A program made the position numbers and the translations under genes. A stretch of DNA of 64,000 bases from JAVBMU01 sp031552185 (lineage in GTDB: Bacteria; Actinomycetota; Actinomycetes; Actinomycetales; Cellulomonadaceae). The DNA lies in contig JAVBMU010000007.1 in NCBI GenBank assembly GCA_031552185.1, positions 1 to 64,000 of the forward strand, given 5' to 3'. Below are positions 50,651 through 58,438 of this stretch, piece by piece. The first letter of the stretch is position 1, and every line of letters starts with the position of its first letter. The notes below the pieces were generated by a model that saw nothing but the letters and a program-made list of their open reading frames with translations, was not told the DNA's origin and ran no database searches.

Positions 50651-51519
50651 TGCGCCTGACCGTGATCGGCTGTGCCGGGTCGTTCGCCGGCCCTGACTCC
50701 CCGGCCTCCTCCTACCTTCTCCAGGTGCCCGCGGCGGTTTCGCCCGACGGGCGTGACTGGAACGTCGTGCTTGACCTGGGCAACGGGTCGCTCGGCGGGC
50801 TGCAGCGGGCGGTGGACCCGCGGTCGCTCGACGCCGTGTGCCTCTCCCACCTGCATCCGGACCACTTTGTGGACCTCTGTGGGCTGTACGTCTATCTGCG
50901 GTACCACCCCGACGGGCCGGCGCGGGCCGGCGCCGAGCGGCTGCCGCTGTGGGGGCCGTCGGACACACCCGAGCGGCTCGCGGCGGCGTATGGGGCCGAG
51001 CCCGGGAATGGCGGTGGTGCGGGCGGCGCCGATGGCGGTGGTGCGGGCGGCGCCACCGGTGGTGCCCCGTTTGAGGAGCACTTTGCGTTCGGCACGTGGC
51101 GGCCGGGGACCGCGGTGCGGATCGGGCCGGTGGAGATCGAACCGTTCGCCGTCTTCCATCCCGTCGAGGCTTACGGACTGCGGGTCACCGGGCCGTCGTC
51201 GGTCCGGCCCGGTGAGCGGGCGGTGCTCGCCTACACCGGGGACACCGACATGTGTGACGCGTTGCTGGGCCTGGCCGCCGACGCCGACCTCCTCCTCGCC
51301 GAGGCCGCGTTCCAGGAGGGGCGCGACGACGCCGTGGCGCGGGGGATTCACCTCACCGGCCGGCGCGCGGGCGCGCTGGCGGCGGGCGCGCGGGCGCGGG
51401 AACTGGTGCTGACGCACCTGCCGGCGTGGAACGATCCCGCGGCCGCGCTCGCCGAGGCCGGCGCGGAATACCCGGGGCCGATCGCATTGGCCGCGCCGGG
51501 GATGGTGCACGAGATCTGA
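50650..51519 (+). CDS. MBL-fold hydrolase, Rv1339-like (possible cAMP phosphodiesterase)
   Basis: A 289-aa metallo-beta-lactamase-fold protein. The zinc motif HxHxDH is in LSHLHPDHFVDL; further ligands lie in LAYTGDTDM and in the C-terminal LTHLPAW. Position between murI and rph equals mycobacterial Rv1339, reported to hydrolyse cAMP; related to the RNase Z/ArsA-type PDE group. A 24-bp duplicated unit at 51008-51055 encodes a Gly/Ala-rich insertion (GGGAGGADGGGAGGA). An adenylate cyclase is encoded at 13.2 kb. Activity as a phosphodiesterase is inferred from synteny. Confidence 0.85.
   Translation: MRLTVIGCAGSFAGPDSPASSYLLQVPAAVSPDGRDWNVVLDLGNGSLGGLQRAVDPRSLDAVCLSHLHPDHFVDLCGLYVYLRYHPDGPARAGAERLPLWGPSDTPERLAAAYGAEPGNGGGAGGADGGGAGGATGGAPFEEHFAFGTWRPGTAVRIGPVEIEPFAVFHPVEAYGLRVTGPSSVRPGERAVLAYTGDTDMCDALLGLAADADLLLAEAAFQEGRDDAVARGIHLTGRRAGALAAGARARELVLTHLPAWNDPAAALAEAGAEYPGPIALAAPGMVHEI
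51008..51055. repeat. Duplicated 24-bp unit in the MBL gene
   Basis: Two adjacent, nearly identical 24-bp units starting atggcggtggtgcgggcgg, at 51008-51031 and 51032-51055, coding for a Gly/Ala linker. Confidence 0.9.
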
Positions 51520-51533
51520 GGGCCGGCGGGCGC

Positions 51534-51539
51534 TAGGCT
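51534..51539 (+). promoter_or_regulatory. Leaderless -10 box of 286-aa gene
   Basis: TAGGCT, 8 nt before the ATG at 51548. Confidence 0.5.
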
Positions 51540-51547
51540 CGCTCCCC

Positions 51548-52408
51548 ATGGGCTTCTTCTCCAGGCGACGATCGGTGCCGGCCACAGGTCCGGCGGGCGG
51601 ACCCGCCGGGGCCGGGCCGGCCGGGCCGCGCAGCGCGACGTCGAAGTATGGCATCGGCGGCACGAACGACCGCCGGGGCGTCAACTGGGCCGACCAGGTG
51701 GTCGAATGCGTGGCGGGGCATTTCCCCGGCGGCGCCCGGGTGGACGGTCAGGTCGTCGACACTGGGCTGCGCCGCCCGGGAGACACCGACTCAGTGCACC
51801 TGCACGTGTCGCTGCACCAGCTTTCGGAATTCGGCGCGTCGAGTTACATGTCGTCGGTGTTTTTCCGGGTGTGGGGCGGTCCCTTCGGCCCGGAGGCGAT
51901 GTTTGCGTCGGCGTCCGGGTACGGCTCGAGCGAGGCCGAGGCCGTGGTGGTGGGCGCCTGCAACTGGTGCTGCACGTTCCGGCCGCTCGCCCAGATCGCC
52001 TGCGGGCTGCCGCCGAGCAGCGAATCCGGCACCGTGGCGGACCGGACGATCGAGCGGCCGGACGGGCGCAGTTACCGGCTGGTGCACGACGGCTGGACCC
52101 GGGTGATGTCCGCGGGCGAGTCGGACCCCGGCGTCGGCCGTCGGGTGCTGGACCAGCTCGCGGGCGAGGGCTGCGACCTGACGCCCCTGGTCGCGGCGTC
52201 GGACCTGTTGCCGGACCTGGCCCGCGATCATGTGACGCTGTTGTCGACGTTCGTGATGGAGACGCCGGCCGGGCGCACGGTCGAGATCAAGGTCGACGGC
52301 GAGGACCACGAATTGGCGGCCGGTACCTTGTTTCGCCGCGAGGGCGAGAGCCTCGCGGGGGACTCGTTCGTCCTCATTCGCGAGCTGGCGGTGCTGATGC
52401 CGCAGTGA
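51548..52408 (+). CDS. Conserved hypothetical protein, 286 aa
   Basis: Not recognised. A soluble protein whose first 35 residues are Gly/Pro/Ala-rich (GPAGGPAGAGPAGPR). The rest alternates strands and helices, with two notable parts: VNWADQVVECVAGHFPGGAR and VVVGACNWCCTFRPLAQIAC, the latter with a cluster of three cysteines and a fourth nearby. No signal peptide or membrane helix. It is inserted between the MBL gene and rph in an otherwise conserved murI-MBL-rph-rdgB order, with its own leaderless promoter. Codon use is normal for the genome. Confidence 0.7.
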   Translation: MGFFSRRRSVPATGPAGGPAGAGPAGPRSATSKYGIGGTNDRRGVNWADQVVECVAGHFPGGARVDGQVVDTGLRRPGDTDSVHLHVSLHQLSEFGASSYMSSVFFRVWGGPFGPEAMFASASGYGSSEAEAVVVGACNWCCTFRPLAQIACGLPPSSESGTVADRTIERPDGRSYRLVHDGWTRVMSAGESDPGVGRRVLDQLAGEGCDLTPLVAASDLLPDLARDHVTLLSTFVMETPAGRTVEIKVDGEDHELAAGTLFRREGESLAGDSFVLIRELAVLMPQ

Positions 52409-52550
52409 GGTCGGCGACGAGGACCGTCACCGCTTTCAATGGTGGTGCGCCCGTACCGGTCGATCGGCCGGGACATCCTTGACGCTCTGGAGTCGCCTGA
52501 CTCCGAACTCGCCCAGCAACCTCGACCGAGGCTGACCGCCCGGACGACAC

Positions 52551-52556
52551 TAGGGT
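52551..52556 (+). promoter_or_regulatory. Leaderless -10 box of rph
   Basis: TAGGGT, 6 nt before the ATG at 52563. Confidence 0.5.
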
Positions 52557-52562
52557 GGACGC

Positions 52563-53342
52563 ATGACCACCCTTCCCCCCACCGCACCTGCGCGCGCCGC
52601 CGCGCGCGCCGCCGCGCGGGCCGACGGCCGGCGCAACGACGAACTCCGCCCGGTCACGATCACCCGCAACTGGCTCGACCACGCCGAAGGCTCGGTTCTG
52701 GTCGAGTTCGGCGGCACCCGCGTGCTGTGCGCGGCGTCGTTCACCGAGGGCGTGCCGCGCTGGCGCAAGGGCTCGGGCGAGGGCTGGGTAACGGCCGAGT
52801 ACGCGATGCTCCCGCGCGCCACCACCACCCGCAGCGATCGCGAGTCGGTCCGCGGCCGGGTGGGCGGCCGCACGCACGAGATCTCGCGGTTGATCGGGCG
52901 CTCGCTGCGGGCCGTGGTCGACGTCGCGGCGCTGGGCGAGAACACGGTGGTGCTGGACTGCGACGTCCTGCAGGCCGACGGCGGCACCCGGACGGCCGCG
53001 ATCACCGGCGCCTACGTGGCCCTGGCCGACGCCGTGACGTGGGCCCGGGGGAAGGGCCTGATCAAGGCCGGCCGGCAGCCGTTGCGGGATTCGGTCGCGG
53101 CGGTGAGCGTCGGGATCGTGGCGGGAGCGCCGCTCCTCGACCTGCCGTACGCGGAGGATGTGCGGGCCGAGACGGACATGAATGTGGTGGTGACCGGCTC
53201 CGGGACGTTCGTCGAGGTGCAGGGCACCGCCGAGCACGCGCCGTTCGACCGGGCGGAACTGGACGCGCTGCTCGACCTCGCGCTGGGCGGGACGGCTCAA
53301 CTCGCCGAGATCCAGCGGGCCGCCTTGGCGGCGGACGCGTGA
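52563..53342 (+). CDS. rph: Ribonuclease PH
   Basis: A 259-aa phosphorolytic 3'-5' exoribonuclease that trims tRNA 3' ends. The core begins ADGRRNDELRPVTITRNWLD and shows GSVLVEFGGTRVLCAASFTE, SDRESVRGRVGGRTHEISRL and the catalytic DMNVVVTGSGTFVEVQGTAE. An Ala/Arg-rich extension of about 18 residues precedes it (ARAAARAAARA). ATG at 52563 follows TAGGGT by 6 nt. The stop overlaps rdgB as GTGA. Confidence 0.95.
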   Translation: MTTLPPTAPARAAARAAARADGRRNDELRPVTITRNWLDHAEGSVLVEFGGTRVLCAASFTEGVPRWRKGSGEGWVTAEYAMLPRATTTRSDRESVRGRVGGRTHEISRLIGRSLRAVVDVAALGENTVVLDCDVLQADGGTRTAAITGAYVALADAVTWARGKGLIKAGRQPLRDSVAAVSVGIVAGAPLLDLPYAEDVRAETDMNVVVTGSGTFVEVQGTAEHAPFDRAELDALLDLALGGTAQLAEIQRAALAADA

Positions 53343-54013
53343 GCGGGGGTCCGCAGGGGCCGGGCGCCGCGGATCGGCCGGCGGGCGCGCGGCTGGTGCT
53401 GGCCACGCATTCGCGGGGCAAGCTGTTCGAGCTGAACGAGATCCTCGGTGCGGCGCTCGCCGAGCAAGGGCTCGCGCTCGCACCCGGGATGGTGCTGACG
53501 GCGGCCGACGTCGGCGCGCTCGAGCCAGTCGAGGACGGCGTGACCTTCGAACAAAATGCCCTGATCAAGGCGCGGGCGCTGGCCGCCGCGACGGGGCTGC
53601 CGGCGGTCGGGGACGACTCCGGGCTCGTCGTGGACGTCATGGGCGCCGCGCCCGGGATCTTCTCGGCCCGGTGGGCCGGCCGGCACGGCGATGACCAGGC
53701 GAACCTGGATCTCCTGCTGGGGCAACTCGCCGAGGTACCCGCGCCGCATCGTGGCGCGCGATTCGTCTGCTGCGCGGCGCTGGTGGTGCCGGGCGCGGCC
53801 GAGGTGGTCCGGGTCGGCGAAATGGTCGGTTCGCTGCTGACCGCGCCGCGGGGGAGCGGCGGGTTCGGTTACGACCCGATCTTCTGCCCCGACGGCGAGA
53901 GCCGGTCCACCGCCGAGATGGCGCCGGCCGAGAAGAACGCCATCAGCCACCGCGGTCAGGCGTTCCGGGCGCTGGCCCCCTTCCTCGTCGACGCCGTCCG
54001 GCCCGGCCCGTAG
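53339..54013 (+). CDS. rdgB: XTP/dITP diphosphatase
   Basis: A 224-aa RdgB/HAM1 pyrophosphatase removing non-canonical purine triphosphates. Motifs are LVLATHSRGKLFELNEIL, FEQNALIKARALAAATGLPA, VGDDSGLVVDVMGAAPGIFS, and GFGYDPIFCPDGE. An N-terminal Gly/Pro/Ala extension of about 16 residues is present. GTG at 53339 is coupled to rph. Its last 58 bp overlap the 3' end of the convergent S66 peptidase gene. Confidence 0.94.
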   Translation: MSGGPQGPGAADRPAGARLVLATHSRGKLFELNEILGAALAEQGLALAPGMVLTAADVGALEPVEDGVTFEQNALIKARALAAATGLPAVGDDSGLVVDVMGAAPGIFSARWAGRHGDDQANLDLLLGQLAEVPAPHRGARFVCCAALVVPGAAEVVRVGEMVGSLLTAPRGSGGFGYDPIFCPDGESRSTAEMAPAEKNAISHRGQAFRALAPFLVDAVRPGP

Positions 54014-55056
54014 TCGGCGAAGACTCGCCGCCGCGCGCCGTCGAGAGTCACCTGCCCCCCGTAGGGCACGATCCACTGCGGCCGGGTGTGGCCGAAGGGC
54101 ACCCCGACGCAGACGACGGCCCCCGGGTTGTAGCGGGCAATCTCGGCGACGACGCCGTCGCGTTGCTCGGCCCGCAGGGCGGCGCGGGCGGCGTCGTCGG
54201 GCCGATGCTCCCGGGATGACACCGGAGGCCGGGCGACGAGCACGCCGGCAAGCGGTTCCAGCAGCCCGCGCTCGCCGAGGGCGCGCAGGACCAGCCGCAC
54301 CCACGCGGCAGGCAGCGCCAACTCGCTGGTCTCCAGCAGCAGGATCGCGCCGTCGAGGACATCGGGCCGGAAGGGGAACCGGTCGGCGACCAGAATCAGG
54401 TCCACGACCTCCAGGCAACCGCCCCAGGTGGGACCGGCAACCCGCGCGGCCGGCCCGGCCCAGGTCCACGGCTCGGTGGGCTCGCGCAGGCCGGTCTCGG
54501 CCAGGGCGCGGGGATCGGCCCAGTCGAGCCCCTCGTCCTCGGATTCGCCCGGGTCGGTGAGTTCCAGTTCGCCGCCGTCGAGCAGCGCCGCGCGCAGCGA
54601 GGCGGCGTGGACGGCGTCGACCCCCGGCCCGGGGCCGAGGTGCACCTGCGTGCTGCCGCCGTAGTACCCGGCGACCCCGTGGGACCACAGCCAGTGCAGC
54701 AGGTTCGTGTTGTCGCTGTAGCCGCAGAACGGCTTCGGGTCGCCGGCGAGGAGCGCGGCCGGGTCGAGATGGGGGATCACCGTCAGCTCGTCCTCACCGC
54801 CGACGACGGCGAGCACCGCCCGGATGTCCGGGTCCGCGAAGGCGGCGTTGAGGTCGGCCGCCCGGTCGGCCGGGCTTGCCCCGACACGCCTTGTCGTGGG
54901 GTACTCCACCGGGATCAGGCCCGTGACCTCGCGCAGGCGCCGCATCGCCTGGTCGTGCACGGCCGGGTACGCGCCCGCGGCCGCGAACGACGGCGAGAGC
55001 ACCGCGACCCGGTCTCCGGGACGCGCCTTGACGGGTGGGCGCAGGACGTGGCTCAT
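53956..55056 (-). CDS. S66 family peptidase (LD-carboxypeptidase/MccF-like)
   Basis: A 366-aa S66 serine peptidase. The nucleophile Ser is in FCGYSDNTNLLHWL, the Glu and His of the triad in LLLETSELALPA and VPFGHTRPQWIVPYG. It could recycle murein tetrapeptides or, like MccF, cleave toxic acyl-adenylates; the long version with a VVGGEDELTVIPHLD block is closer to MccF. ATG at 55056 follows TAGAAC by 6 nt. The C-terminal 19 codons lie antisense to the end of rdgB, so either the S66 C-terminus is extended or both ends are truly shared. Confidence 0.9.
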   Translation of the reverse strand: MSHVLRPPVKARPGDRVAVLSPSFAAAGAYPAVHDQAMRRLREVTGLIPVEYPTTRRVGASPADRAADLNAAFADPDIRAVLAVVGGEDELTVIPHLDPAALLAGDPKPFCGYSDNTNLLHWLWSHGVAGYYGGSTQVHLGPGPGVDAVHAASLRAALLDGGELELTDPGESEDEGLDWADPRALAETGLREPTEPWTWAGPAARVAGPTWGGCLEVVDLILVADRFPFRPDVLDGAILLLETSELALPAAWVRLVLRALGERGLLEPLAGVLVARPPVSSREHRPDDAARAALRAEQRDGVVAEIARYNPGAVVCVGVPFGHTRPQWIVPYGGQVTLDGARRRVFADYGPGRTASTRKGASARNA

Positions 55057-55062
55057 GGTCCT

Positions 55063-55068
55063 GTTCTA
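55063..55068 (-). promoter_or_regulatory. Leaderless -10 box of S66 peptidase gene
   Basis: TAGAAC on the minus strand, 6 nt before the ATG at 55056. Confidence 0.45.
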
Positions 55069-55104
55069 CCAGCGCGACGCCGTAGCAATTCGGAATCACT
55101 CATC

Positions 55105-55110
55105 TAGGGT
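55105..55110 (+). promoter_or_regulatory. Leaderless -10 box of ABC-F gene
   Basis: TAGGGT, 7 nt before the ATG at 55118; supports that start over the long upstream frame. Confidence 0.5.
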
Positions 55111-55117
55111 GGTTGGC

Positions 55118-56887
55118 ATGCACACCGAGCCGTCCGGGAGCCGCACGGCACCCGGGGGACCCGAACCGACGGCCGAGCCGCCGACGCCCGTCGGCCCGAT
55201 CCACCTGGTGGCGGACGAGATCGCCTTCGCCTACCCCGGCCGGCCGGTGTTCGCGGGCGTGACGGTGCGGGTATCCGACGGCGCCCGGCTCGGCGTCGTG
55301 GGCGAGAACGGGTCGGGGAAGTCGACCCTATTGGGCGTCCTCGCGGGCGCGCTGCGCCCTGCCGCGGGGCAGGTGCGGCGGGCCGGCACGTTGGCGCTGG
55401 TGGAGCAGGAATTGCCGGTCGGACCCAAGCAGACGGTCGGCGACCTGATCGCGGCGTCCCTGCGCGGCCTTCGGGAAGTTGCGGCCCGGCTCGACGCCGC
55501 CGCCCGCGCCTTCGATCACGACGCCGGCAACCTCAACGAGTTGGCCGCGTTGCTCGCCCGCGCGGAGCATGTGGCGGCGTGGGACGCCGACCGGCGGGTC
55601 GACGTCGCGCTGAGCCGGCTCGGCGCCTGCCGGGACGCGGCCCGGCCACTCGCCGAACTCTCGGTGGGCGAGCGGTACCGGGTGCGGCTCGCCTGTCGGC
55701 TCGCCGAACGCCCGGACCTGATACTCCTCGACGAGCCGACCAACCACCTCGATGCCGGCGGCATCGACTTCCTCACGACTGAGCTGATGACGTGGCGGGG
55801 CGCCGTCGTCGTCGTGACGCACGATCGTCAATTGCTCGACGACGTGGCGACGGCGATTCTCGATCTGGACCCGGGCCTGGACGGGCGCCCGGTCCTCTAC
55901 GGCCAACCCGGCTACCTCGCCTACCGATTCGCGAAGAACCAGGCCATGCATCGGTGGCGGGCGCGATACCGGGCCGAGCGCAAGCGCGCCGTCGCGCTGG
56001 CGGCGCAGCTCGACGCCTCCTATGAGGGGCTGTCCGACGAATGGCGGCCGCTGCGGGGCTCCGAGAAGCACCGCCGCGCCACCCGCGCCCGCACGCACGT
56101 GAAGGCGGCGGACCGGGCGATCCAGCGATTGGAGGCCGCGGCGGTCGAAGTGCCCGTGCCGCCGCTCGAACTGCGGTTTCCGGACCTGCCCGCCATGGCG
56201 CCCGGCTGGGACCCCGGGCGCGCGCTCGTCGAGGTGCGCAACCCGCGCGTCGGGCCGGCCGACCGGCCCTGGCTGGACCTGCCCGGGACACGGATCGCCG
56301 TGCCGGCATCGGGCCGGTTGTTGGTCACCGGGCCGAACGGCGCCGGCAAGTCGACGCTGCTGCGGGCGCTGGCGGGCACCGTGGCGCTGGACCGGGGCAC
56401 CCGCTCGGCGGTCGACGGCGTCCGGCTCGGACTGCTCGCCCAGGAGGGGTCCGTCGGTCCGGGTGGCGACGGCGGTTCGCCGGGCACCGACGGCAGGTCG
56501 CAGAGCCCCGAGCGGGCCGGGCCGGCCGAGTCGCCGTCCGGCTTCGACGTCTACGCGCGCGAGGCGTTGGATCTGCTCGCCGCGGGCGGGCTGGACCCGG
56601 ATCACCTGGTGCCCGTCGCGACGCTCGGCCTGCTGACGGAGGCGGATCTGGACCGGCCGCTCGCCGAGCTTTCGGCCGGTCAGCGCCGGCGGTTCGAGAT
56701 TGCCCGGACGCTGCTCGCGGCGCCGCACCTGCTGATGCTGGACGAGCCGACCAATCACCTGTCGATCGATTTGATGGACGAACTCACCCTGGCGCTGCGG
56801 GCGACCGCCGCCGCCGTCGTCGTCGCGACCCACGACCGCCGGATGCGGGACGAACTCCAGGACTGGCCGGGCCTCGACCTCGGCTGA
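55118..56887 (+). CDS. ABC-F family ATPase
   Basis: A 589-aa duplicated ABC ATPase without membrane segments, so an ABC-F ribosome-associated protein. Domain 1 has Walker A GENGSGKST, signature LSVGERYRVRLA and Walker B LILLDEPTNHLD; domain 2 has GPNGAGKST, LSAGQRRRFEIA and LLMLDEPTNHLS. The interdomain linker (about residues 270-345) is Arg/Lys-rich and helical, as in the P-site tRNA interaction motif. A Gly/Ser/Pro-rich insertion lies after the second Walker A domain start (about residues 445-470). Could be a translation factor or an antibiotic-resistance type; I cannot tell which. Confidence 0.92.
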   Translation: MHTEPSGSRTAPGGPEPTAEPPTPVGPIHLVADEIAFAYPGRPVFAGVTVRVSDGARLGVVGENGSGKSTLLGVLAGALRPAAGQVRRAGTLALVEQELPVGPKQTVGDLIAASLRGLREVAARLDAAARAFDHDAGNLNELAALLARAEHVAAWDADRRVDVALSRLGACRDAARPLAELSVGERYRVRLACRLAERPDLILLDEPTNHLDAGGIDFLTTELMTWRGAVVVVTHDRQLLDDVATAILDLDPGLDGRPVLYGQPGYLAYRFAKNQAMHRWRARYRAERKRAVALAAQLDASYEGLSDEWRPLRGSEKHRRATRARTHVKAADRAIQRLEAAAVEVPVPPLELRFPDLPAMAPGWDPGRALVEVRNPRVGPADRPWLDLPGTRIAVPASGRLLVTGPNGAGKSTLLRALAGTVALDRGTRSAVDGVRLGLLAQEGSVGPGGDGGSPGTDGRSQSPERAGPAESPSGFDVYAREALDLLAAGGLDPDHLVPVATLGLLTEADLDRPLAELSAGQRRRFEIARTLLAAPHLLMLDEPTNHLSIDLMDELTLALRATAAAVVVATHDRRMRDELQDWPGLDLG

Positions 56888-56920
56888 GGCCGGGCCTACC
56901 GCGCGTCGGTGTGCCCGGGC

Positions 56921-58261
56921 CTACCGCGTCAGTTGGCGCCCGCGTAGTTCCGGCAGGCCCAGACAGGCCGCCGCCGCCGCGAGGAACGCCACGGTGAAGA
57001 CGACGAAAAGCAGCCACGTCTCGCCGCCCGCGAGGTCCACGAAGAACGGCACCAACAGCGGGGCGATGATCGACGCAACTCGGCCGAAGCCTGCCGCCGC
57101 GCCCGTGCCCGCGCCCCGCAGCCGGGTGGGATACACCTCGGGCGAGATCGCGTACAGAGCGCCCCACGCTCCGAGGTTGAAGAAGGACAGCATCATGCCG
57201 AAGCACAGGATCGTCGCGGTGGAGTCCGCGGCGGCGAACAGCCCGGCGGCCGTGGCGGAACCCAGCAGGAACGTCGCCAGCGTCGGCCGCCGGCCCCAAG
57301 CCTCGACCAGCCACGCCGCCGCCGCGTATCCGGGCAACTGGGCCAGCGAAATGATCAACGTGTACTCGAAGGACTTCACCAGCGGGTAGCCGGACTGGAA
57401 CAGCAGGGTGGGCAGCCACAGGAACGCGCCGTAGTAGGAGAAGTTCACAAAGAACCAGGTCAGCCACAGCGCGACGGTGCGTTTGGCGAGGCCTGCGGCG
57501 AAGAGCTCGCGCCACCGGGCGGGCGGGTCCGGGACGACGTCGGGGGACGGCTCGGCCGCGACCCCGGCGCTCGCCTCGAAGATCCGAACCGACGCCTCGG
57601 CCTCGGCGAACCGCCCCCGCGACTCGCAGAACCGCACCGATTCCGGCACGGCGCGGCGGATCACCACTGCATACACCGTGGGCACGGCGCCGATCAGCAG
57701 CGCCCAGCGCCAACCGTTGGTCGAGCCGGGCACCACGAAGTAGCCGATGGCGGCCGCGGCGATCCAGCCGACCGCCCAGAACGCCTCCAGCGCCACGACC
57801 ATGCGGCCCCGCCAGCGTGACGGGGCAAACTCCGAGACCAGGGTGGAGGCGACGGGCAATTCGGCGCCGAGCCCGAGCCCGACAATGAACCGCAGGACGA
57901 GCAGGACGGCGAGGCCACTCGCGGCGGCCATGAGCCCGTTCGCCAGGCCGTAGACCAGGAGGGTGATGGTGAAGACCCGGGTCCGTCCGATGCGGTCGGC
58001 GAGCAGGCCGCCGAGGGAGGCGCCGAGCGCCATGCCGGCGAAGCCGATCGAGCCCAGCAGCGAGAGCTCGCCCGAGCTGAGCTTCCACTGGGCGGCCAGC
58101 GCCGCCATGACGTAGGAGATCAGCCCCACGTCCATGGCGTCCAGTGCCCAGCCGAGGCCGGAGGCGGTCAGGAGGCGGCGGTGCGCCGGTGCGAAGGGCA
58201 GGGCGTCGAGGCGTTCGGTGCGGGTGCGGGTACGACCGGCCGAAACGGGAGTGCGCGTCAT
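56921..58261 (-). CDS. MFS transporter (sugar/aromatic acid porter type)
   Basis: A 446-aa major facilitator with 12 predicted helices. Loop 2-3 carries the family motif GGLLADRIGRTRVF, helix 1 has LDAMDVGLISYVM (aromatic acid/H+ symporter-like D), and the second half repeats the pattern near VEAWGRRPTLA. The loop between helices 6 and 7 is about 55 residues. ATG at 58261 is used; a GTG three codons upstream is possible. Substrate unknown. It ends 33 bp after the convergent ABC-F gene. Confidence 0.88.
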   Translation of the reverse strand: MTRTPVSAGRTRTRTERLDALPFAPAHRRLLTASGLGWALDAMDVGLISYVMAALAAQWKLSSGELSLLGSIGFAGMALGASLGGLLADRIGRTRVFTITLLVYGLANGLMAAASGLAVLLVLRFIVGLGLGAELPVASTLVSEFAPSRWRGRMVVALEAFWAVGWIAAAAIGYFVVPGSTNGWRWALLIGAVPTVYAVVIRRAVPESVRFCESRGRFAEAEASVRIFEASAGVAAEPSPDVVPDPPARWRELFAAGLAKRTVALWLTWFFVNFSYYGAFLWLPTLLFQSGYPLVKSFEYTLIISLAQLPGYAAAAWLVEAWGRRPTLATFLLGSATAAGLFAAADSTATILCFGMMLSFFNLGAWGALYAISPEVYPTRLRGAGTGAAAGFGRVASIIAPLLVPFFVDLAGGETWLLFVVFTVAFLAAAAACLGLPELRGRQLTR

Positions 58262-58438
58262 TGAGGTCACCGTTCGTCGAGAAACAGTGGCAGCGTACCC
58301 ACAGCGTTTCCGTTCGGCGTCCGATAGTCCGCGGATCGGGCAGCCGGCGAGCCCGCGGGACCGGCCGCGCGCCGTGGGGCGCGGGCCGAGCCCGCGGGCT
58401 CGGTTCGACTCGGGTCCCGCCGAGTCATCGGTTCCGGC

